NCBI GenBank assembly: GCA_944990035.1
Contig: CALYLX010000144.1
Location: 186,001-250,000, forward strand
Source: Clitopilus passeckerianus
Lineage: Eukaryota; Basidiomycota; Agaricomycetes; Agaricales; Entolomataceae
Length of the DNA stretch: 64,000 bases
Reading direction: 5' to 3'
In this document: positions 56,102 to 64,000 of the stretch, piece after piece
Layout of the letters: the number at the start of each line of letters is the position of its first letter
Position numbering within the stretch: the stretch's first letter is position 1
Position numbers and translations under genes: made by a program
Notes under the pieces: model-generated
The model's input: only the letters and a program-made list of their open reading frames with translations
Told to the model about the DNA's origin: nothing
Database searches by the model: none

Positions 56102-56976
56102 TCAATTCTTCTTCTTGCCCCAGAAATGGCGGTCTATGTTCTTCCAATAGCGTTGTGGACAGTTAACCGGGTAATGGCCTGGGCCGCGATGATGACACAG
56201 ACGACAAACAAAACGAAAGCAATGGTATTGTCGATGTCTGCCTCCGCAAACATAGCATCGGAAGTGTCTGGGCGGTGGTGGCTGGTTGGCAAGGTATCCG
56301 GTACGCGGCGCCTTCTGTGACGAGATCGTTGAGGAAGAGGGTTCACCAGAGTTGGCGAATCTGACTCTGGTGGGCTTTCGAATGCGGAGAGGTAAGGTGT
56401 CGGTGGGTTTGACATTTGGGTTGACGTTTTCCTTGTCGCTATCTTGATCCTCGGGTGTAGTTTGAATGAAGGGATTGTGCTTTATCTTGGCGGCGGTAGC
56501 AAGGTTGGTGACGGGGGAATTCTTGGAGGTTCCTCGAACCTGACGTGCCGTGAGAATCGTCGGTTCTTCGGTGGTTTGATCTTCCTCAGGCCCCCAGGGA
56601 TTGGCGGCAAGGGTTTGAAATCTGTCTCCTTCGGGTTGGGAACCAACCGTCGTTCAGGATAGTGCTGATCAAGGAAGGCTGTACCTCCGGCAGCGAAGAA
56701 GAGGTCGGTGAGGGTTTCCTCCGTGCGTTGGTCAGAGCTGTCAAGAGCTCGATCAAGTTCTTCAAGGGTTTTCGAATATAGGTGGCGTAGACGAGCCACT
56801 TCGTTGCGGAATTCGGTTCTTCGGTCGTGGTAGGCTGAGCCCCGCTCTGCCACTTCGGTGAGGAGGTTGTCGTTGTTGCTCCAGGCAGTGTTCGTACGGA
56901 GCGCCGTAACAGCGGAATCGGTTTTGAAGGTGTTAAGGATGATGGTGCGGTCGTAGGAAGAGACATTGGAGGACAT
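56102..56976 (-). pseudogene. ORF3 of B2
   Basis: ATG 56976, stop inside the conserved hairpin (56102-56104). The N-terminal region is intact to about 56645, where small losses (GGGAACCAACCG against the longer B1 form) shift the frame. The Cys/His motifs are present near 56250-56150. Where B1 lacks CA near 53327, B2 keeps it, so the two copies are broken at different places. Confidence 0.8.
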
Positions 56977-57026
56977 TATAAGCAAGATGTGTTTGCTTCG
57001 GCGAAGTGCTGTGGGTTGATGGAGAT

Positions 57027-60000
57027 TCACCGAATGTTCTTCCTCTTCTTATATGCTTCAAGGGTCTTCTTGGCGTTCTGGAGGTTTCTCACAGGTTCCC
57101 ATGAGTTCTCCGATGTCGGATATCCTTTCCACTTGATCTTGTAAAGGATCTTCCCACGATGTCGTTTGTGTGCGACAATTTCTTCCACTTCCCATTCTTC
57201 TTCTTGATTGATGAGGTCAGGTGGCAGTTCTAGGAAATTGGGCCCATGTGTCTCGGTTTCCTTGTATGGTGTGAGGAGGGTGGCGTGGAACACAGGGTGA
57301 ATTTTCCATGCTCGGGGTAGTTCTAATCTGTAGGTCAGCGGACCTAGAACTTCTTTGATCGTGAAGGGGCCTTCTCGTCGTGGCGTGAACTTCTTTGAGT
57401 AGTATGCCAGTTTTAGGTTAGTTGTTTCCAACCAAACCTTCTGTCCTTGTTCAAATGGTTTGAAGTTACTTCGGACACGTTCAGCCATCTTTCGTCTCGC
57501 AAGTTCATGGGCAGCCGCAGCTTCGTCTCGTGCTTGTTGGAGTTCTTTCATTCGGGTTTCCGCAGCAGGGACATTGGTCTTCTGATATGGAAGGGGAATA
57601 GCGCGTGGTTCTGCTCCGTTCATTAGGTAGAATGGAGTTTGTGCGGTGACGGCATGAACACGTTTGTTATGGGCGAATTCCATTAGGGGAATTAGTTCTA
57701 GCCATTTCTCGGGGTTGTTGGCGCAGAATAGTCGGAGATAAGCGCCAATGTCTTGGTTGACGCGTTCGGTTTCTCCATCTGCTTGTGGGTGATATGCGGT
57801 TGTCAGGGAAAGCTTGATTCCTAGGAGTCGTCCTAGTTCTTGGAATACTTTGGATGCGAATTGTGGACCTCTATCGGATATCAGTTTGTCGGGAAGTCCA
57901 AATCTTCTGTAGACAGCGTCCAGGTAGTTGTTGGCAGTGCCTAGGGCGTCAATGGTCTTCTTGCAAGGGATCAAAATTACCCCCTTACTAAGGCCATGGT
58001 CTACCACGACCATGAGTGAGTCGTAACCGTTAACCTCAGGAAGATCAGTGATGAAATCTGTAGAGGCAAGTTCGAAGGGTCGTGTGGCGGTAAATTTGAC
58101 TGGGTTCAGGGGAGGTGCCGTGGGGTGTGTATTGACCTTCATCTGTTGGCAAGGGGCACATCCATCAACGTAGGATTTGACAGTTCCAAACATTCTGGGC
58201 CACCAGTAGTGTTCGGAAATTAACTCCATCGTCTTGAATGCTCCGGGGTGTCCGGCCATAGGTGCGTCATGATACTTCTGTATGAGGCTTCGTCGTAGGG
58301 TAGCATCATTAGGGACGTAGCATCGCCCCCGGAAAAAGAGGAGAGAGTCCTCTACTTTCCAGTCGGCTAAAGCCGATTTGATGGGGGTAGAGTGGTTCTT
58401 CAGGTGTCGTATTGCTTCCGTGAAGAATTCGTCTTTCATCATGTGTTCGGCAAATTCCGCCTTAAGTTCGGTGTCAATTGTTCGGATGAAAAGTTTATCA
58501 GGTAGCATGGTGATGTCTTCGTTGTCAGTGTCGTGGTCTAGAATGTGATCTGCTCGTCGGGATAGTTCGTCAGATTGGACCATCTGAGTTCCTGGTACAT
58601 GGACTAGGTTTAGGTCATATTGGGAGAGGAGTAAACTCCATCGTGCTTGTCGTCGGCTAAGTTTCTGTGGCGTTCGGTAGTAGGTCAGGTTCTTATGGTC
58701 GGAGAATACTGTGACAGGGTGGGCTGATCCTTGTAGATAGTGTCGCCAAGTCTCCAGTGCTCTGACTATAGCGAGTAGTTCCCTGTCGTAGATTTCGTAG
58801 TTCCGTTCGGTTGGGGTGAAGGAGTGAGAGATGTATCCACAAGGGTGCCAGTCGTTATTTTCGTCTCGTTGGCGTAGTACTGCTCCTGTCGCCCACTTGG
58901 ATGCATCACATTCAATGGTGAATGGTTTTGTTGGATCGGGCATCGTGAGTACGGGTGTCTCCGCGAACCTTTTCTTCAGGGCTTCAAATGCTTCTTCTTG
59001 TTCCTTTCCCCATGTAAAGGGCCGATCTTTCTTGGTGAGATCGTTCAGGGTCGGGCTAGTTCCGCATATTTCCTATGAACCTTCGGTAGAAGTTGCCAAA
59101 TCCCAAAAAGGACCGAACTTCTTTACGGTGGTCGGGGTTGGCCATTTCTTTATCCCGTCGAGTTTAGTCGGGTCCATGTGGATCTTGTCTGGCGATATGA
59201 TCATTCCAAGGAATTCGACTTCTGTTACGTTGAATTTGCATTTCTCAGCTTTGAGGAACAGGTTGTGTTCCATCAGCCTTTGGAGTACCCGTTTGGTGCG
59301 CTTCTCATGTTCTCTTGGGTCTTTAGAGAAGAGTAACATGTCATCCATGTAGATGATTAACCATCCTTCATCGATCATGTCTCTGAAGATGTGGTTCATC
59401 ATTGCTTGAAACGTGGCTGGGGAGTTGCATAGTCCAAAGAACATGACGGTGGGTTCAAACAAGCCTCGATTTGTTTTGAAGGCTGCTTTCCACTCGTCTC
59501 CTTCTTTGATCCGGACATTATGATATCCCCATCGGATGTCCAGCTTTGTGAAAATCTTTGCTCCTCTGAGTTTGTCGAGTAGGTCGCTGACTAGTGGTAA
59601 GGGGTAGGCATTCTTGACAGTTCCACTGTTGAGATATCGGTAATCTTGGCAGGGTCGTAGTGCGTTTGCTTCTTTCTTTGCTACAAAGAAGAAGGGTGAT
59701 GCTTGAGGTGATTTCGAGGGTCGGATGTATCCTTTTCGTAAGTTTTCTTCGAGAAATTTGTCCATTTCGGCTTGCTCCTTTGGATTGAGAGGGTAGACCT
59801 TGCAGTCTTTCGGGACAAAGTCTGGTTTGAGATCAATGGCGTGATCCCAAGGCCGAGATGGGGGGAATCGTTCTGATGCTTCTTTCTCAAAGACTTTCTT
59901 GAATTCGTGGTATTCGGGGGGAATGAGGTCTTCGAGTTTCTTCTTGACCTCTTCGGTTTTCTGATGTTCTAAGGTCTGGGAGATGGACGTCTTGGCGCGA

Positions 60001-60719
60001 ATCCAGACGTTCTGGGTCGGGACGAATCGCAGTGATCCTCTATCTCGGGTGATTCGGGAGATATTTGCGGCTCGGATTCTTCTGATTTCTGGTTCTCGAT
60101 GTTCATTCGTCAATGGGGAATTGGCTCGTTCGAATATCCCCATCACTGGTTCTCCTTTCACATAGGCAATAACCAGGTCTTGTTCGTCATTGGGTTCTTC
60201 TAAGGGTGTTTCAATGGGTTCGGGTTCGTCGGGTACGTTGGAAATGTCTGGGCGTGATTCCTCTGTTGCGGCTAGTCGTCTGATCTGGACTCGGGCAAGG
60301 GCCGTGCGTAGCGGGGATGTCTTGACGCGCTTTGGATTAATGAATAGTGTCCCCTTTTGCCAGTTGATTTCTGGATTCGTTCGCTTCAGCCATGGGAGTC
60401 CGAGGATCAGGTGTTCATTCCCTAATCCCGTGACCAGGCACCGTTCTGACGCCTTGTGTTTCCCTATCCCTATATCGACCCAGGTGTAATGGGTGATTTG
60501 CCCTGTTTTGTTGATAGTGCCGTCAACATTCTTGGCAGTGAGAGGTTGTCGAAGGGGATGTGTTTTGATTCGATGGCGGGCGACGAATTCTTTGTCGATG
60601 AATAGTCCTTGAGCACCTGAGTCGACTAGTGCTTTGGTTTCAACGGTTCTTTCTTCATTCGGAGCAGAGACCTTAATGGGTAGACACATAGATTTATCAA
60701 AAGGTTCTGCATACGACAT
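57027..60719 (-). pseudogene. B2 pol: protease, RT, RNase H, integrase, chromodomain (nearly intact)
   Basis: ATG 60719 (MSYAEPFDKSM). Protease to the end of the reverse transcriptase is open to about 59130, and RNase H to chromodomain is open over 638 codons (58943-57027). Only a short interval (59130-58950) is broken, by one missing A (TAAAG against TAAAAG in B1) and one missing C. Motifs: [88 protein letters not shown] and LYKIKWKGYPTSENSWEP. Probably a recently active copy. Confidence 0.9.
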
Positions 60720-60769
60720 AGAAGAAATCAGTATTGTGGCGGGTTCAGACGTTGACACTGGCCGCCGTT

Positions 60770-61655
60770 CTAAAAATCCTCATCGAGCTCATTCCAGAAG
60801 CTCTCCAATTCTTCCGCTTCCAACGCTCTAATGGTTCTGACAAGATCTTTGATGTTTTTCTTGCCATAGGAGTTGGTGTTGGACTGCTTTCCTCCTCTGC
60901 GTTCAGGGCATTCTCGAGAGCGATGTCCTTTCTTGAAACAGCGGAAACATTTCCCTTCCTTCATTAACTCTTTTCTCTTTTCAAAAGATAAGGCGTCAAT
61001 GTCCATGGCGTTAGGGTCTGCTGTGGCGTGGGTATTGCGGGGATTTGCATGGGAAATAGGGGGGAGTCCTCTGTTGCGGCGGATGTCGTTCTGTCCTCTA
61101 CGCCATTGTGCATCAAATCGGGCAGCGTGTTCGTACCATCCGTTAATGGTGACGGGAAGAATGGGGAGGTTATAGATCTTTTCGATGATCTTGGAGTTGA
61201 GTCCTTTCTGGAAGAATTCAATCTTCGCCTTTTCATCGGTGATCCCGGAGGCGGAGATAAGGACTTTGAATTGAGATATGTAATCGTCAATTGGTCCTTT
61301 CTGCGTGAGAGCGTCTAGGGATGCAAATGCCTGTCCTTCTCCGTCTACTGGGTAGAAGGCGTTGATGAATTCTTTCTCGAATTGTTTGAAATCGGGGAGG
61401 ATGATGTCGTTATCTTTGTTTGTGTAGTTCTGGCAGAAAGATCGTTTCCATGCCAAAGCGGTTCCTTTCTTCAAAAAAGGAAAGTGCAAAAGCGATTTGC
61501 TTGTTGTTGTTGTCGTAGATGTGGTCGTTCAGGCTTAGGTACATCTTGACTTCCAACAACCAAACTTCGGCATTTCTTCGGTCACCATCATATTCAAATG
61601 GTTGTCCCATTCGGAGTTCGGCGAGTTTCTTTGGTTCAGGGTTGGTTGGAGCCAT
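60770..61655 (-). pseudogene. B2 gag, one frame break as assembled
   Basis: ATG 61655 (MAPTNPEP), CCHC knuckle CFRCFKKGHRSREC near the end. An extra A in a run (six against five) near 61475 splits the frame; the B1 copy is intact there. The upstream PE-repeat extension (about 61820-61700) is open and AUG-free as in B1. Confidence 0.87.
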
Positions 61656-62132
61656 TTCTGGTGGTTCTTGTTTCGGGGTTTGTGCGGGTGTCGGAGTCTG
61701 GGTCTGTCTGGGGGGTTCTGGTTCTGTTTCCGATTCTTCTTCGGGTTCTTGCTCTGTTTCCGATTCTTCTTCGGGTTCTTGCTCTGGTTCTGATTCTGGT
61801 TCGGGGTCTGGCTGTGGTTCTGGTTCTGGGTTCTTTACTTCTTCGGTGAAGTAGGCACTGCTAAGGTAGTCGCCAAATCGATATTGTCGCGGGTCTTCGT
61901 CTTTCGGTACCAAATGTCTCCAACGGTTTGTCTTAAGGTCGAATTCTGAGTAAGTACCGTCGTCAAGTTGTACTACTCTCTCTGTCCCGGTGGGAGTTGA
62001 GGCGTTCGGCGGTCTTGAGGGAGACGTGGTTCCGGTCGGTTCTGCAAGGGTAGTTGACCTCTTGCAGTCAGGTGGTTTGGTGGTTGTGGCCTACGCTTGC
62101 GATGAGCGGGCTATCAGATCAGCTTGACCTTT

Positions 62133-62594
62133 TGTTAAGCTAGTATCGCTACGTGCTCAACCAAGTATCAAGAGTTCAGCTGCTTAGTCCTCTACCAGCC
62201 TTTGTAGAGACGAGCGAGAGTAATCGAGCGAGTCGAAGTTAAAGCAAATAGCGATGTATAGGCTTTTAGGTCAAGCTGGGGAAGCAAGACCGAAAGCGTG
62301 AAAGTATTTATACATGAAGAGTAGGGCTAAGGGTTGGGCATTGCGCAGCAATGCTAAGTAAGCAAAAGTAAGTATGACTCGGAGTGAGTCAGAGTAAGAG
62401 TCACGACGAGTCATGGTAAGTAAATATAGTACAAGTATCCCACGATCGTGAGAATACTGAGTAATCATAGCTAAAGGGATGAGTAATGCGCAGCAGTACT
62501 GAGTAAATGTATAAACGTAAGCGGGGCGGGGATAGTAATGGTAGATGAGTAAAAGGAAAAAGAGTCCGGGTGCGTATCCAAGGTAACTGTAACA
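62133..62594 (-). repeat. B2 5' LTR
   Basis: 462 bp. In element sense it has TATAAATA and the CAGCTTGACCT start (complement of 62268-62278); the self-priming site follows at 62120-62130. GGAAC follows at 62595-62599. Confidence 0.95.
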
Positions 62595-63819
62595 GGAACA
62601 CATTCAAGACTTGCCCCATCCAATAAAAGTTCAGAGGATAGTCATTAATAGTCAATGACTTGAACCTCTTCGTCGATTGAAGAACATAGGCTTGGACAGT
62701 ATTTGCAATGTTTGGCTGAAACTTTGCCCCCTCTATTTCCAGATGCTGAAGTGCTGACATTTTTGGAGGAAGAGCGGCCCGCCGAGAGTGAGCCGTTATC
62801 CGAAGATGCGTAATCTTATCTTTGTGATGCTTCAAAAACTCGAAAGCGGGTTCATGCCAAGGTATGGAGTACGGCAGGGTCGAGAGAGAGAAGTGCGTCA
62901 TGTTTGGAAGCGAGTTCACGAGCGAAAAGAGGCGCTGAAATATGGTTTTGAAAACCCAATGTTGCCACCGAACCGCGCGAAAACGGATGTGGAGCAATTT
63001 TAGGCGAGGCTTAAGATCATCTCCCAGGCGACTTTCAGCAGGGAAAGGGAGAGCTGCTGGCGAGGCGATGAGATTGAGGAAGGTGTGTAGGGCTTCCAGG
63101 CCGTCCGCACTATAATGGCTACTGCGGTGAATGATGAGATTCAAACTTTCCAGATGAGGCAACGGCGAGTGGTTTGAAGGACTTGTGGGAAGCAAATGAT
63201 CGAGGTCATCAGGACGAACGTCCAGGGTTAGGTGTCGAATGACCACCATCTCAGGATTCTGGGTTTGGAGCCTCCATATATTGGACACGAGCGAGAAACA
63301 GAGAGGGTTGCCGTGGCCCACATCGCAGACGACCAGCGACCGCAGGTTTGGGAGGTTTAAGATGAGTTCGTGAGACAATTGGTGGATTGTATGTGCAGAT
63401 CGAAGGTTGGGGCTGAGGTACTCCCCTAGCTTCTGAGAAACGGCGTGGGCGATTCGAAGAGGAGTCCCACTCTTGGATAATTGAATAGTCGCATCGTACG
63501 GGCAGGTATACTGCGAGTTGATCTCCAGGACCATAATTCTCTCGAGGATATATGGTTGCCTAGAAGCAGATCAGAAATGAAGTACATTTAGAATAGGTGC
63601 CGTATATGCGACGTACGTCAAGTGCTGAAGCTGCATAACCGTCTCTTTAAAAGTATGGGTCTCATTGCGGAACAGCCTGACGTAGCGGTATTTCGCATCC
63701 AGAGCAACCGCCAAAAACACTCTGTTCACCATCCATAACTGTGCGACGGTTTCATCTGGAAGGTAAGAGGCAACGCTCAGCCATAACTCATTCGGGAGAG
63801 TTACATTATGAGCGTCCAT
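62595..63819 (-). pseudogene. F-box gene 3, N-terminal part, cut by B2
   Basis: Exon 1 (63819-63617) starts MDAHNVTLPNELWLSVASYL, an F-box. A 57-nt intron (63560-63616) leads to exon 2 (63559-62595) with leucine-rich segments (LRSLVVCDVGHGNPLCFSL, LTHFSL-type NMTHFSLSTLPYS, ITHLRITAHS). Exon 2 ends at B2 in VLNVF. The C-terminal part is on the inverted segment (54035-54491). The open frame extends 28 codons upstream of the chosen ATG. Confidence 0.85.
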
Positions 63820-64000
63820 GAATGAAAGGGCAAGCTTAAACGAGACAGTTAGGCAGAGTGAGAGGAACCAAGCATTGGTCCAAATACCTGAGGCCGTCGT
63901 CACCTTATGAAGGAGGGCTCGGCTAAACGTGGTTGCGTGGCATGCACAGCCAAAGCAGGCAGGTCGATCTGATTGGTGGCCACTGAGATTAACATGGATA
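63820..64000. other. 5' flank of F-box gene 3
   Basis: Right edge of the window; no further feature recognised. Confidence 0.5.

Larger units (their letters stand above)
55607..62594 (-). mobile_element. Family B Ty3/gypsy element B2, with mismatched flanking duplications
   Basis: 6988 bp on the minus strand with LTRs 55607-56068 (3') and 62133-62594 (5'). Flanks are CTAGT (55602-55606) and GGAAC (62595-62599), the complements of the B1 flanks. Coding content as in B1, with fewer frame breaks. Confidence 0.95.

Noticed and set aside
62401..63534. A 377-codon ORF fusing the F-box gene to LTR sequence
   Set aside because: The last part is read-through into the B2 LTR. The true gene continues on the inverted segment at 54035.
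1..64000. CRISPR arrays, rRNA and tRNA genes
   Set aside because: No spaced direct-repeat array, rRNA-like stretch or tRNA-like cloverleaf was recognised; gene structure is eukaryotic. A tRNA scan was not possible here.

Overview
The window looks like nuclear DNA of a mushroom-forming basidiomycete (Agaricomycetes). Genes have many short introns (about 37-63 nt, GT..AG). Host families are expanded F-box/leucine-rich-like proteins, tandem-BTB proteins and a MYND zinc-finger protein. The mobile elements are chromodomain-bearing Ty3/gypsy retrotransposons and a Plavaka-type (CACTA superfamily) DNA transposon. More than half of the window is mobile DNA.

Layout. 1-1062 is the 5' end of a family A Ty3/gypsy element. 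1063-4190 is duplicated, low-complexity, gene-poor DNA. A two-BTB gene (4196-5836, 5' end unclear) and a MYND gene (6157-6843) follow, then a family B solo LTR (7718-8179, TSD GACCC). Two paralogous F-box genes lie on the minus strand (9744-12177 and 12762-14725); the intron of the first holds a second family B solo LTR (11482-11944, TSD ATGAT).

14908-43370 is read as one large Plavaka-like transposon with inverted ends CATCAGCAAAAAGTCA and many subterminal TCAAGC/GCTTGA repeats. It carries a divergent pair of genes, an RS-rich protein of unknown function (15736-19567, minus) and the transposase (19740-38104, plus). The right arm holds a complete seven-exon G-protein alpha gene with substituted catalytic residues (39960-41527), flanked on both sides by arrays of degenerate, internally deleted ubiquitin units. 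The transposase is broken by family A element A2 (19970-34398, TSD CTTGG), which is itself broken in its integrase by element A3 (22149-29358, TSD GGTAG).

To the right are F-box pseudogenes (43532-45960) and a rearranged block (46170-63819). There, two family B elements in opposite orientation (B1 47077-54034, B2 55607-62594) enclose a 1572-bp segment. Their flanking 5-bp duplications are swapped (ACTAG/GTTCC and CTAGT/GGAAC). Turning the segment over restores both duplications, rejoins an F-box gene in frame and brings together the halves of a two-BTB gene. This is either an inversion by recombination between elements or a mis-oriented assembly.

Both retrotransposon families share an unusual plan: Tf1-like self-priming (11 nt after the 5' LTR are complementary to the predicted RNA 5' end), an AUG-free leader of about 620-780 nt with an in-frame open extension ahead of Gag, separate gag and pol ORFs, and a third ORF after the chromodomain with two zinc-knuckle-like motifs, whose stop codon lies in a conserved hairpin next to the polypurine tract. 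Most frame breaks between copies are one-base changes in homopolymer runs, so consensus errors must be excluded before these copies are called dead.
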